Positions 8,440-16,878 of a stretch of 64,000 nucleotides of DNA are shown piece after piece. Position numbers and translations under genes: made by a program. The stretch is from NCBI GenBank assembly GCA_035575715.1, contig DATLXN010000020.1, forward strand, positions 124,001 through 188,000, read 5' to 3'. The notes beneath the pieces are model-generated. The model searched no databases and was not told the origin of the DNA. It saw nothing but the letters and a program-made list of their open reading frames with translations. Position 1 is the first letter of the stretch; each line of letters starts with the position of its first letter. Origin of the DNA: JACCSI01 sp035575715 (lineage in GTDB: Bacteria > Acidobacteriota > Vicinamibacteria > Vicinamibacterales > UBA2999).

Positions 8440-9615
8440 ATGACCCAACCGACGCTCGACCACTCGTCGTCCAGTCTCGCCCTGACGCGCCTGGCCGAAG
8501 ACGAAGTGATTTTTCGCGACAGCGTGTACGAGTTTGCTGACCGCGAAATTCGGCCACTGGTCCGCGAAATGGACGAACACGCCCAGATTCCTCGCACCTT
8601 GATCGACAAATTGTTCGAGATGGGCCTGATGGGCATCGAGATTCCCGAAAGCTACGGCGGAGCTGGCGCCTCGTTCTTTCACTCGGTGCTCGCCGTCGAG
8701 GCCCTCTCCCGTGTCGACCCGTCGATCGGCGTCCTCGCCGATGTCCAGAACACGCTGGTGATCAACGCTGTCGTTCAATGGGGCAACGACGAAGTGAAGC
8801 AGCGGTATTTACCGAAGCTGGCGTCGCAGACGATCGGCGCCTACTGCCTGTCCGAGGCCGGCTCAGGGAGCGATGCCTTCGCGCTGCAGACGCGCGCCAT
8901 CGAGGTGGCCGAAGGCTACATGATCACCGGCCGCAAGCTGTGGATCACCAACGGCAACGAAGCCGACCTGTTCATCGTGTTTGCCAATCTCAATCCGGAA
9001 GCCGGCTACCTCGGCATCACCGCGTTCCTCGTCGAGCGTGGCGCGCCGGGGTTCACCGTCGGCAAGAAAGAAGACAAGCTGGGCATCCGCGCCAGCAGCA
9101 CCTGCGAATTGGTCTTCGAAGATTGTCTGGTCGGGCGTGACGCGGTCCTTGGTGACGTCGGCAAAGGCTACAAGGTGGCGATCGAAACGCTCAACGAAGG
9201 CCGCATCGGCATCGGCGCGCAGATGCTCGGGCTCGCGCAAGGAGCGCTTGACCACACCATCCGCTATACCAAAGAGCGAAAGCAGTTCGGCAAGGCCATC
9301 GCCGACTTCCAGGGCGTGCAGTTCCAACTGGCGCGCATGGCGATCGACGTCGAAGCCGCCCGGCTGATGGTCTACAACTCGGCGCGCTTGCGGGACGCCG
9401 GGTTGCCGTTTCTGCATGAAGCCGCAATGTGCAAAATCCTGACGTCGGAAGTTGCCGAACGCGTCGCCTCGATGGCGGTCAATTTGTACGGCGGCTACGG
9501 CTTCGTCCGCGATTACCCGGTCGAAAAACTGTTCCGCGACGCCAAGATCGGGCAGATCTACGAGGGCACGTCGAACATGCAATTGATGACGATCGCCAAG
9601 CACCTGCTGCAATAA
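8440..9615 (+). CDS. Acyl-CoA dehydrogenase
   Basis: 391 residues, full length for the FAD-dependent dehydrogenase that makes the trans-2-enoyl-CoA in beta-oxidation or branched-chain acyl-CoA breakdown. The FAD/substrate signatures AYCLSEAGSGSDAF and the WITNGNEAD block are present, and the C-terminal catalytic glutamate is in IYEGTSNMQL. The ATG at 8440 is preceded by GAGGT. Short-chain or 2-methyl-branched substrates are likely given the isobutyryl-CoA-type mutase in the same window, but that is inference. Electron-transfer flavoprotein genes are not visible here. Confidence 0.93.
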   Translation: MTQPTLDHSSSSLALTRLAEDEVIFRDSVYEFADREIRPLVREMDEHAQIPRTLIDKLFEMGLMGIEIPESYGGAGASFFHSVLAVEALSRVDPSIGVLADVQNTLVINAVVQWGNDEVKQRYLPKLASQTIGAYCLSEAGSGSDAFALQTRAIEVAEGYMITGRKLWITNGNEADLFIVFANLNPEAGYLGITAFLVERGAPGFTVGKKEDKLGIRASSTCELVFEDCLVGRDAVLGDVGKGYKVAIETLNEGRIGIGAQMLGLAQGALDHTIRYTKERKQFGKAIADFQGVQFQLARMAIDVEAARLMVYNSARLRDAGLPFLHEAAMCKILTSEVAERVASMAVNLYGGYGFVRDYPVEKLFRDAKIGQIYEGTSNMQLMTIAKHLLQ

Positions 9616-9667
9616 GGGCCTCGTAGCGCGGGACTTGAGCGCCGCTTCAGGGCTGGCCAATGCCGCC

Positions 9668-10363
9668 CTACATGGGCAGCAGTTCCTCGGCGGCAACCGC
9701 GCGTTGCCGCTCTTCCGTGCCGGCGACCAGGCCGATCGCGCGGATGTCTCGGGCGAGACGTTCGAGCACGTTCCCCTCTTGTAACCCTGACGGGCCGGCA
9801 ATGCGCAACGCCGCATCGATCGTCCGCTGTGCCGCTGACGAGGCCATCAGCCGGGCAAGCGCGGTGTCAGCGTCGCTTGATGTCGCGGCGGCTTTGTAGG
9901 TGAGGAGCCGTGCGGCAGCCAATTCGGTCGCGGCATCGGCGACGACCCAATGCGGCTTCTCCTCGTGGCTGCCCGGGTTGGCGGCGGCATGACGCAGTTC
10001 GGCCAGCGCCACATCCAGCGCGGCCTGGCCCAGTCCCACGGCGGCGGCGGCCAGCAGCAGTTGCGCCCGTAATCCGTCGTCGATCGTCGACGCGCCCTTC
10101 AACCCCGACAGGCCCAGCGGCGACGCCTCTGGCGAGGTCGTGATCACGCTGAGCGCCGCAGCGCCGCTGGCGGCGGCAATCGCCTCGACCATCAGCACAT
10201 TACTCAGCGCATCGTCGCTCACCAGATCTGCGATCTGTTGTCCGACCCCGGCAGCAAGGGTCGTGCTGCGATCGATGGCGGCCGCCTGATTCAGGAGGGT
10301 CGCGGCGAGCGCGTGCGCACGGTCGCGCACGGCCTGTTGATCAGACGACAATTCGAATGTCAT
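9668..10363 (-). CDS. Short acyl-CoA-dehydrogenase-like protein lacking the middle domain and catalytic Glu
   Basis: 231 residues from the ATG at 10363; the frame is open further upstream, but that part overlaps the HIT gene. The N-terminal ELSSDQQAVRDRAHAL and the C-terminal four-helix region (LRIAGPSGLQEGNVLERLARDI) match the two helical ends of acyl-CoA dehydrogenases. The beta middle domain is missing, and the final catalytic motif YEGT is replaced by VAGT. It is therefore probably not a dehydrogenase on its own. It could be a decayed paralogue or a structural partner. The start overlaps the HIT stop by 4 bp (ATGA), so the two are translationally coupled. Confidence 0.7.
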   Translation of the reverse strand: MTFELSSDQQAVRDRAHALAATLLNQAAAIDRSTTLAAGVGQQIADLVSDDALSNVLMVEAIAAASGAAALSVITTSPEASPLGLSGLKGASTIDDGLRAQLLLAAAAVGLGQAALDVALAELRHAAANPGSHEEKPHWVVADAATELAAARLLTYKAAATSSDADTALARLMASSAAQRTIDAALRIAGPSGLQEGNVLERLARDIRAIGLVAGTEERQRAVAAEELLPM

Positions 10364-10851
10364 ACAGCGGACAACTTGTGAAAGATGGGCCGAAGACGTT
10401 CGGCCGTACGAGGCAGTTCTTCCGGCAGCACGCGCACATTGCCGACGACCGACATGAAATTGGTGTCGCCGGTCCACCGCGGCACCAGATGGACATGCAG
10501 ATGGTCGAGGACACCAGCGCCCGCGGGTCGGCCGAGATTCATGCCGACATTGATCCCCTGCGGTTGATAGGCCTCGGTCAGCGCCATCTCCGCGCGACGC
10601 GTCAACACCCCTAGTTCGGCCAACTCCGTTGAATCGACCGCCGCCAGGGTCCCGACGTGGCGGCGCGGGACGATCATCAAGTGGCCGGCGTTATAGGGAT
10701 ACAGGTTGAGGATCACGAAGCAGGTCGGACCCTCATCGACGACCAGCGCCCGCCCGGCGTCATGCTGAAGCGCATCGCAAAACACGCAACCGCCGTCTTC
10801 AGCAGTGCGCGTCACGTAGGAATGCCTCCAGGGCGACCATAGGCGCTCCAT
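10360..10851 (-). CDS. HIT-family hydrolase/nucleotidyltransferase
   Basis: 163 residues. It carries the histidine-triad signature HLHVHLVPRW and an N-terminal CVFCDAL zinc-type pair, with NLYPYNAGHLMIVP in between. HIT proteins of this subgroup hydrolyse or phosphorolyse dinucleoside polyphosphates or AMP conjugates. The exact substrate cannot be read from the sequence. It is cytoplasmic. The stop overlaps the start of the acyl-CoA-dehydrogenase-like gene by 4 bp. Upstream lies a repeat-bearing gap of about 100 bp that follows the HU gene. Confidence 0.9.
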   Translation of the reverse strand: MERLWSPWRHSYVTRTAEDGGCVFCDALQHDAGRALVVDEGPTCFVILNLYPYNAGHLMIVPRRHVGTLAAVDSTELAELGVLTRRAEMALTEAYQPQGINVGMNLGRPAGAGVLDHLHVHLVPRWTGDTNFMSVVGNVRVLPEELPRTAERLRPIFHKLSAV

Positions 10852-10862
10852 TGCACGACGAA

Positions 10863-10948
10863 GTTACCAGTTACCAGCTGCCAGTTCAAAGGACATCCCG
10901 AACAGCGCAACCACCCGGCTGCCTTTTTGAGCTGGTAACTGGAAACTT
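10863..10948. repeat. Heptamer GTTACCA repeats with an inverted arm
   Basis: The HU-HIT gap holds three tandem 7-bp units (GTTACCA, GTTACCA, GCTGCCA; 10863-10883). About 50 bp away there is an inverted arm, so that AGTTACCAGCT (10869-10879) and AGCTGGTAACT (10930-10940) form a perfect 11-bp stem. The right arm ends at the HU stop codon (10950). It could act as a terminator or an mRNA 3'-end stabiliser for HU. Confidence 0.65.
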
Positions 10949-10949
10949 A

Positions 10950-11270
10950 CTAGGAGGCCGCCGAGTCCGGGGCCAGCGAGGCCGCCCCCTCTTCGTCTTT
11001 GTTGATGAGGTCTTTGAGTTCTTTACCGGGCTTGAAGTAGGGCACGCGCTTGGGCGGCACGTCGACTTTATCGCCGGTCTTGGGATTGCGACCCTTGCGG
11101 GGCTCGCGCTTGCGGAGACGAAAGCTGCCAAAGCCGCGCAGCTCGATCTTTTCGCCGCGATGCAGGGCATCGATGATGCTCTGGAACACCGTGTCGACGA
11201 TCGCTTCGGAGTGCTTCTTCGTCAGGTCCGATACGCGCGAGACCTCTTCGACAAGCTCGGCTTTGGTCAT
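10950..11270 (-). CDS. HU/IHF-family nucleoid DNA-bending protein
   Basis: 106 residues. The core of about 90 residues is the HU/IHF fold: MTKAELVEEV start, ELRGFGSFRLRKREPRKGRNPKTG with the DNA-contacting arm, then VPYFKPGKELKDLI. The arm resembles IHF-beta (GRNPKTG). A short acidic/Ala tail (EEGAASLAPDSAAS) extends beyond the fold. It bends DNA and compacts the nucleoid, working as a homo- or heterodimer. The gene follows rpsA on the same strand, as ihfB does in many bacteria, which supports an IHF-beta-like origin. Confidence 0.92.
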   Translation of the reverse strand: MTKAELVEEVSRVSDLTKKHSEAIVDTVFQSIIDALHRGEKIELRGFGSFRLRKREPRKGRNPKTGDKVDVPPKRVPYFKPGKELKDLINKDEEGAASLAPDSAAS

Positions 11271-11273
11271 AAC

Positions 11274-11301
11274 AGGGATCAGGGATCAGGGATCAGGGAT
11301 T
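11274..11301. repeat. Heptamer AGGGATC array between rpsA and HU
   Basis: Four tandem 7-bp units AGGGATC (the last is AGGGATT), followed by an inverted CCCTGATCCCC at about 11304-11314. The array occupies most of the 50-bp gap between the rpsA stop and the HU start. The same unit (reverse complement CCTGATC) recurs at 19169-19203 and 31947-31988. Confidence 0.8.
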
Positions 11302-11320
11302 AGGCCCTGATCCCCGTCAG

Positions 11321-13099
11321 TTACTTGTTGAACTTGAAGTGTTCCCCGAGCGTGGCGCCACCTTCGCCCTGCGCCGACGAATACTCTGCCCACTCCGTGC
11401 GAATCTCGTCCGACTTCATCGCGCGGATGCTCAGGCCGATCTTGCGATCTGCCGGGCTCAGCTTGATGATCTTCATCGGCGTGGTTGCACCCACTTCGAG
11501 GTTGATCTTCTCGCCGCCGCTCGCTTCGTCGAATTCGCTGACGTGAATCAGCCCTTCGATGCCCTCGTCGAGTTCGACAAAGGCGCCAAAGTTGGTCATC
11601 CGGACGATCTTGCCTTCAATGGTGTCGCCGACCTTACGGCGTGCAAAGAAGTCTTCCCAGATATCGGTCGCCAGCTGCTTCAGCCCCAGTGACAGGCGCT
11701 GATTTTCGGCGTCGATACTGAGGACCATCGCCTCGACCACGTCGCCCTTTTTGAGGACTTCGCTCGGGTGCTTGATCCGCTTGCTCCACGACATGTCCGA
11801 GATATGGATCAGGCCGTCGATGTCTTCTTCGACTTCGACAAACGCGCCAAACTCGGTCAGGTTGCGGACCTTGCCGGTGATCTTCGTCCCGACTGGATAC
11901 TTGCCGACCAGCTCGTGCCACGGATTGCTTTCGACCTGCTTGAGGCCGAGCGAGATGCGGCGCGCCGCCGGATCCACGCCGAGGACCATCGCGTCGACGC
12001 TGTCGCCGACATTGAGGATCTTCGAGGGGTGCTTGACGCGCTTGCTCCACGACATTTCGCTGACGTGGATCAACCCTTCGACACCAGGTTCGAGCTCGAT
12101 GAAGGCGCCGTAGTCGGTCAGGCTGACCACTTTGCCAGACATCCGCGCGCCCGCCGGGTAACGGTCCATCGCGGTCATCCAGGGATCCTGAATGAGCTGC
12201 TTGTGACCGAGCGAGACCCGTTCGGTGCCCGCGTCGTACTTGAGCACGACGACGTCGATTTCGTCGTTGACCTTGAAGAGTTCTGACGGATGGCCGACCC
12301 GGCCCCACGACATGTCCGTGATGTGCAACAGGCCGTCGATGCCGCCGAGATCAATGAACGCCCCGTAGTCGGTGATGTTCTTGACCACCCCGCGCAGCAC
12401 TTTGCCTTCGGCGAGCGTTTCGAGCGTCGTCTTCTTCTTCTCGGCGTTTTCTTCTTCGAGGAGAACTTTGCGGGACAGCACGATGTTGCCGCGCTTCTTG
12501 TTCACCTTGATCACGCGCATGCGGAGCTCTTGCCCCTTCAGCGCATCGAGGTTGCGCACCGGACGCACGTCGATCTGGCTGCCTGGCAGGAAGGCGCGGA
12601 CCCCGATGTCGACCGCGAGGCCGCCCTTGATCCGTTCGATGACGCGGCCGATGACGACCTTCTTTTCGGCGAAGGCGCGTTCGACCTCGTCCCAGATTTT
12701 CATCTTCTCGGCTTTTTCGCGCGAGAGGACGATGTGACCTTCACGGTCTTCGGTGCGTTCGAGCAGCACGTCGACCGTGTCACCCGGCTGAACCGTTACC
12801 TGACCGGTTTCGTCGAGGAACTCGTCGACCGGAATGATGCCCTCGGACTTGTAACCCACGTCGACGACAATTTCAGTGTCGGTGACCTTGAGAACAGTGC
12901 CCTTGACGACTTCGCCTTCTGCTATATTCCGGAAGCTGTTGTCGTACAGATCCAAGATGCGGGCGAATTCTTGCTGATCGACATCGGAATCTCCCTGGGA
13001 CCAGGGATTGGTGGTTTTCAGCGTCTGCCGACCCGACGGTTGTCTAACCCGGGCCGGAACGCCCGTCGGCTCAACAGCCGTGTTTTGCTCGTCTTGCAT
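11321..13099 (-). CDS. rpsA: 30S ribosomal protein S1
   Basis: 592 residues from the ATG at 13099, chosen because AGGAGG stands 12 bases upstream; a longer frame to 13159 lacks such a site. Six S1 OB-fold repeats are visible, beginning near EGEVVKGTVLKV, KKVVIGRVIERI, EGKVLRGVVKNITDYGAF, AGARMSGKVVSLTDYGAF, VGTKITGKVRNLTEFGAF and VGDTIEGKIVRMTNFGAF. Repeats 3-6 are canonical and repeats 1-2 divergent, as usual for the ribosome-binding part. It recruits and unfolds mRNA on the small subunit. The N-terminal 45 residues are a low-complexity extension. It is followed by HU on the same strand. Confidence 0.97.
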   Translation of the reverse strand: MQDEQNTAVEPTGVPARVRQPSGRQTLKTTNPWSQGDSDVDQQEFARILDLYDNSFRNIAEGEVVKGTVLKVTDTEIVVDVGYKSEGIIPVDEFLDETGQVTVQPGDTVDVLLERTEDREGHIVLSREKAEKMKIWDEVERAFAEKKVVIGRVIERIKGGLAVDIGVRAFLPGSQIDVRPVRNLDALKGQELRMRVIKVNKKRGNIVLSRKVLLEEENAEKKKTTLETLAEGKVLRGVVKNITDYGAFIDLGGIDGLLHITDMSWGRVGHPSELFKVNDEIDVVVLKYDAGTERVSLGHKQLIQDPWMTAMDRYPAGARMSGKVVSLTDYGAFIELEPGVEGLIHVSEMSWSKRVKHPSKILNVGDSVDAMVLGVDPAARRISLGLKQVESNPWHELVGKYPVGTKITGKVRNLTEFGAFVEVEEDIDGLIHISDMSWSKRIKHPSEVLKKGDVVEAMVLSIDAENQRLSLGLKQLATDIWEDFFARRKVGDTIEGKIVRMTNFGAFVELDEGIEGLIHVSEFDEASGGEKINLEVGATTPMKIIKLSPADRKIGLSIRAMKSDEIRTEWAEYSSAQGEGGATLGEHFKFNK

Positions 13100-13280
13100 T
13101 GCGGTGCGCGTCCTCCTGCTAATCGATTTTGCCGGGCATTGGTGAGCGGGGGCCGGCACCCCGCGGATTGTTAGTTCACGTGATCGCGTTCAACAGGAAC
13201 GAAATCGGACGCGCGCGTAACCAATAGACGTTACGTTACTTAGCGCTCACTGTCAAGGTTGGGCGGTAAAGGATTCGGCC

Positions 13281-14006
13281 ATGGCCAAGAAGAAGGCAAA
13301 GAAGTCGGCGCGACCGGCGACGAAGAAGAAGGCACCGAGGGCGGTGAAACGCACCGCTAAGAAAGCCCCGGCGCGGAAAGCAGGCTCCCGACGCCCGGCA
13401 GCGAAGTCACGCCCGGCCGCTCGCGTCGCGGCCAGAAAAGCTGCGCCCCGGACGACCGCGTCGCGGCACGCGCCCAAGAAGTCGGCGCCGAAGCAGGCCG
13501 CACCCCGGAAACCGGCGCTGAAGAAGGCGCCGGCCAGGAAGGTCGCGGTCACGCGCACTGCGCCTTCGACCCGGAAGGCCGTCGCGGCGGTGACCACTCG
13601 CCGTCCACCCACTCTCGATCGGCCGCGGCGTCGCGCGGCCGACGCCGAGGCCGACCTCGTCAAGGGCCCGCCCTCGTCGCTCGACCTGGACCGCTCCGCG
13701 TCCGCCGCACGGAGTGGCCGCGCCGAGTTCAACCAGAAGCTGCACGACCACCCTTCGACGGGCCCGGCGTTCACCGGCGGCGACGTCGATGCCAACTGGG
13801 AAGATGCCGAGACAACTGGCGACGAAGCGCCAGGCGGCAACAACCCCACACCCGACCAGGGCGTCGTCGAGGACATCGGAAAATCGCTCGGCGTCACCTA
13901 TGAGGACGATGAGGAGCTGCAGGGCGGCGACGAAATCGTCGCGCGGGACAAGAATCGCTGGGAGTTGGATCCCGCATCGAAGGAAGACTTCGAGGAGTCG
14001 GACTAA
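13281..14006 (+). CDS. Histone-H1-like Lys/Ala/Arg-rich tail fused to a DUF6335-like acidic domain
   Basis: 241 residues. Residues 1-115 are almost only Lys, Ala, Arg, Pro and Ser with AAKK/KKAP-type repeats, like histone H1 tails and bacterial AlgP/HctB proteins; this part should bind DNA or RNA. Residues about 150-241 are acidic and match the DUF6335 pattern known mainly from cyanobacteria: FTGGDVDANWED, PGGNNPTPDQGVV, then RWELDPASKEDFEESD. No enzyme motif is present. The ATG at 13281 is the obvious start. The basic-acidic layout suggests a nucleoid-associated or self-neutralising protein. The function is unknown. Confidence 0.75.
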   Translation: MAKKKAKKSARPATKKKAPRAVKRTAKKAPARKAGSRRPAAKSRPAARVAARKAAPRTTASRHAPKKSAPKQAAPRKPALKKAPARKVAVTRTAPSTRKAVAAVTTRRPPTLDRPRRRAADAEADLVKGPPSSLDLDRSASAARSGRAEFNQKLHDHPSTGPAFTGGDVDANWEDAETTGDEAPGGNNPTPDQGVVEDIGKSLGVTYEDDEELQGGDEIVARDKNRWELDPASKEDFEESD

Positions 14007-14011
14007 TAGAT

Positions 14012-14069
14012 AAGACGAAAGAAAAAAGACGAAAGAAGAAAATCGACGTTTCGTCTTTCGTCTTTCGTC
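14012..14069. repeat. GACGAAA heptamer-type inverted repeat between convergent genes
   Basis: AAGACGAAAG-type units at 14012-14036 face TCGTCTTTCGTCTTTCGTC at 14051-14069. GACGAAAGA (14028-14036) pairs perfectly with TCTTTCGTC (14061-14069). The right arm ends exactly at the cmk stop codon (14070). With A-rich and T-rich flanks it could serve as a two-way terminator for the H1-like gene and cmk. Confidence 0.7.
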
Positions 14070-14744
14070 CTAACGCCCTGCCAGCTTTTCCCGCACCATC
14101 CCCATCACCCTCTCCACCACTTGCTCGATTGGCACGCCGGTGGTGTCGATATAGGTCGCATCGGGCGCGAGCGTGAGTGGCGCAACCGGCCGGGTGCTGT
14201 CCGATTGATCGCGGGCCTGGAGGTCGCTTTGCACGCCGGCCAGGCTGCCCTGCTGCCCGCCGGTGTGCGCCGGATCGCTGGCCCGGCGTTTGGCGCGTTC
14301 CTCGGCCGACGCGTCGAGGTAGACCTTCACCTCCGCATCAGGAAAGACCACGGTGCCGATGTCGCGGCCTTCCATGACTACGGCGCGTTTGCTGCCGAGT
14401 GCGCGCTGACGCGCGACCAGGACATCGCGGACTCGTGGCAGTCGCGCCACCGCGGCGGCGGCCTTGTCGATTTCAGGAGTGCGAATCGCGCGGGTGACAT
14501 CGTGTCCGTCGATCACGACGGAGCCGCCTTCGGAGGTCAGCGCGGCGCCCTCGGCCAGTGCGGTCAGCCTCGCTTCATCATCGAGCGGCAGCTGATCATG
14601 CACCGCCTTCCACGCCAGCGCGCGGTACATCGCTCCGGTGTCGACATGTTTGTAGTTGAGAGCGGTCGCGACGGCACGGGCCAGCGTGCCCTTCCCCGCA
14701 CCAGACGGCCCGTCGATCGCGATTACGAGTGATTTATTTGCCAC
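14070..14744 (-). CDS. cmk: Cytidylate kinase
   Basis: 224 residues, the normal length. It phosphorylates CMP/dCMP with ATP in pyrimidine nucleotide synthesis. The P-loop is GPSGAGKG (residues 12-19). The CMP-binding blocks KHVDTGAMYRALAW and GRDIGTVVFPDAEVKVYLDAS are intact, as is the lid region ERAKRRASD. The ATG at 14744 is a standard start (MANKSLVIAIDGPSG). The gene diverges from the hydrolase gene across a 137-bp spacer with 9-bp repeats. Confidence 0.96.
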   Translation of the reverse strand: MANKSLVIAIDGPSGAGKGTLARAVATALNYKHVDTGAMYRALAWKAVHDQLPLDDEARLTALAEGAALTSEGGSVVIDGHDVTRAIRTPEIDKAAAAVARLPRVRDVLVARQRALGSKRAVVMEGRDIGTVVFPDAEVKVYLDASAEERAKRRASDPAHTGGQQGSLAGVQSDLQARDQSDSTRPVAPLTLAPDATYIDTTGVPIEQVVERVMGMVREKLAGR

Positions 14745-14763
14745 ACAAACTCAACACAGGACC

Positions 14764-14856
14764 ACAGATTACACAGATTGGGCAGATTGCGCCGATTACA
14801 TAGAGGGTCTGATTAAATCTCGCGGTTGCTCTGTGTGATCTGTGGAATTCGTGGTT
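14764..14856. repeat. 9-bp repeats (ACAGATTAC type) in a divergent promoter region
   Basis: Four tandem 9-bp units run at 14764-14799 (ACAGATTAC, ACAGATTGG, GCAGATTGC, GCCGATTAC). An inverted arm follows near 14830-14850 (CTGTGTGAT, CTGTGGAAT). The same oligomer, inverted, recurs at 41124-41150 just upstream of egtB. The region also has to hold the promoters of cmk and the hydrolase gene; none could be picked with confidence. Confidence 0.6.
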
Positions 14857-14881
14857 TTTGGTCAGTGTAACATCCACAATA

Positions 14882-16081
14882 ATGCGCAGAGTCGTTCGCG
14901 TCGCGCTGGTGCTGGTGGTGGTGCTGGCGATTGCCGGTTTCATCGCCCTCCCCTATGTCGACGCGCTGGCGTTTATCGCGCGGGCGGCCGGCATGGGCGG
15001 CCCGGCGGGGCAGATTGCCAGCGCGCGCGCCATGGAGTTTGTCGCCGATCCGGTGACCCAGGTGCCGACCCGTCATGGTCCGGTGGACGCGCGGATGTAT
15101 CGGCCCGCGAGCGGTAGCGCACGCCGCGCCGTGACTCTGGTGCCAGGCGTGCACATGGACGGCATTCGCGAAGCACGCCTCGTCGGCATGGCCGAGGACC
15201 TTGCCGCGAGCGGCTTCGCCGTCCTCACCGTGGCCACGCCCGACCTGCAGCGCTTTCAAATTACCCCGCGCTCGACCGACATTATCGAAGATGCCGCGAA
15301 GTGGCTGGCGTCGCAGCAGCCCGACGGCAAGATCGGCATGCTTGGGATCAGTTTCTCGGGTGGTCTGTCGATCGTCGCCGCCGGCCGCCCCGAGCTACGC
15401 GACAAAGTCAACTTCGTCATGTCTTTCGGCGGGCATGGCGACTTGCCGCGCGTGATGCGCTATCTCTGCTCGGGCAACGCGCCAGCGATGCCCCCGCTCG
15501 GCGAAGCCACCCGCGACGTTGCCGGCGCCGAGCACGTGTCAATCAAACCGCCGCACGACTACGGCGTGGCGGTGGTGCTGCTCAGTCTGGCCGATCGCAT
15601 TGTGCCCGCCGATCAGGTCGAACCGCTCCGCAACGGCATCCTGATTTTTCTCACCGCGTCTTCACTGGACATGATCGACAAGCCGCGCGCCGAAGCCGAG
15701 TTTGGTCGCGCTCGCGCATTCGCGGCGCAGCTCCCCGAGCCTTCGCGCACGCTGATGACCCACGTCAACGACCGCGCCGTCGACAAACTTGGGCCGGTGC
15801 TCTTGCCGGTCGTCGAAGCCATCCACGAACCGGAAGCCGTTGCGGCGTTGTCGCCCGAACAGGCGCCGCCGCCCGCTGCCGACGTCTTCCTGCTCCACGG
15901 CGCAGAAGACAACGTGATTCCGTCGGTGGAAACCGTTCTGCTGACCAATCATTTGCGCGGCAAGACCGACGTCCACGCCGTCTTGAGTGGTCTGATTACC
16001 CATGCCGAAGTCGATAAGAGCGCCGCTGCCATCGAAGTGTGGCGTCTGGTCGGCTTCTGGCGGAGCTTGATGTCCCGATGA
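14882..16081 (+). CDS. Exported or membrane-anchored alpha/beta hydrolase (dienelactone-hydrolase-like)
   Basis: 399 residues from the ATG at 14882 (MRRVVRVALVLVVVLAIAG), a better start than the frame opening at 14858 because the hydrophobic anchor begins there. An N-terminal membrane helix or signal anchor spans about residues 5-24. The nucleophile elbow is GISFSGG (GxSxG) after the GKIGML strand. The C-terminal LHGAEDNVIPSVE carries the acid, and the LITHAEVD region plausibly provides the His. The substrate is unknown. The stop overlaps the rluB start by 4 bp (ATGA), so the two are coupled although functionally unrelated. Confidence 0.8.
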   Translation: MRRVVRVALVLVVVLAIAGFIALPYVDALAFIARAAGMGGPAGQIASARAMEFVADPVTQVPTRHGPVDARMYRPASGSARRAVTLVPGVHMDGIREARLVGMAEDLAASGFAVLTVATPDLQRFQITPRSTDIIEDAAKWLASQQPDGKIGMLGISFSGGLSIVAAGRPELRDKVNFVMSFGGHGDLPRVMRYLCSGNAPAMPPLGEATRDVAGAEHVSIKPPHDYGVAVVLLSLADRIVPADQVEPLRNGILIFLTASSLDMIDKPRAEAEFGRARAFAAQLPEPSRTLMTHVNDRAVDKLGPVLLPVVEAIHEPEAVAALSPEQAPPPAADVFLLHGAEDNVIPSVETVLLTNHLRGKTDVHAVLSGLITHAEVDKSAAAIEVWRLVGFWRSLMSR

Positions 16082-16878
16082 AAACGAAGACCGCACCAAC
16101 CGCCAGGACTGGACGCGCCGCCAAGGGGGGCAAGATACCAGCCCGCGAAGGCGAACGCCTGCAAAAGCTGTTGTCGACCGCCGGCGTTGCGTCGCGCCGC
16201 GCGTCCGAGGAGCTCATTCTTCAGGGACGCGTCTCGGTCAACGGTGAGTACATCCGCACGTTAGGCAGCAAGGCCGATCCGACGAAGGACGAAATCAAGG
16301 TGGACGGCCGTCGCCTGCGATTCGATCAGCGGCAACGCTACATCCTGCTCAATAAGCCGAAGGGCTACGTGACGACCCGCAAAGATCCAGAGGGCCGCAA
16401 GACGGTGATGGATCTGCTGACTGCAGTCAAGGAATACGTCTACCCTGTCGGCCGGCTGGACTACGACAGCGAAGGCCTCCTGTTGCTGACCAGCGACGGC
16501 GACCTCGCCGCCCGTCTGATGCACCCTCGTCATCAAGTCGCACGCGTCTACGACGCCATCGTCGTCGGCGAACCCGACGAGGAGACATTGGACCAGTTGC
16601 GGAGCGGGGTGATCCTCGAGGGAGCGCGGACGGCGCCTGCCGAAGTCCGGCACGGCGGGGTGATCGGGCGAGGGCGCAATGCGACGTCGAAGCTGACGAT
16701 TACGCTGCGCGAAGGCAAAAACCGGCAGGTGCGACGGATGTGTGCGGCGGTCGGACACACCGTACGTAAACTGATCCGCATCCGCATGGGCCCGATTCGT
16801 CTCGGCGACCTGCGCCCAGGGTATTGGCGCGAACTGACGCCGGCCGAAGTCGACAAACTGAAGAACGCCGCGCTTTAG
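16078..16878 (+). CDS. rluB: 23S rRNA pseudouridine synthase (RluB/RsuA family)
   Basis: 266 residues. A basic N-terminal tail is followed by an S4 RNA-binding domain (ERLQKLLSTAGVASRRASEELI, residues about 23-85) and the catalytic domain with GRLDYDSEGLLLLTSDG, whose Asp is the nucleophile. The late block NRQVRRMCAAVGH is typical of RluB. It isomerises a uridine in the peptidyl-transferase region of 23S rRNA; RsuA-like activity on 16S rRNA is less likely. The start at 16078 overlaps the hydrolase stop (ATGA). Its stop TAG (16876-16878) overlaps the stop of the convergent FkbM gene. Confidence 0.9.
   Translation: MKTKTAPTARTGRAAKGGKIPAREGERLQKLLSTAGVASRRASEELILQGRVSVNGEYIRTLGSKADPTKDEIKVDGRRLRFDQRQRYILLNKPKGYVTTRKDPEGRKTVMDLLTAVKEYVYPVGRLDYDSEGLLLLTSDGDLAARLMHPRHQVARVYDAIVVGEPDEETLDQLRSGVILEGARTAPAEVRHGGVIGRGRNATSKLTITLREGKNRQVRRMCAAVGHTVRKLIRIRMGPIRLGDLRPGYWRELTPAEVDKLKNAAL

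Noticed and set aside
12290..13174. 294-codon plus-strand frame inside rpsA
   Set aside because: Antisense shadow of six recognisable S1 repeats.
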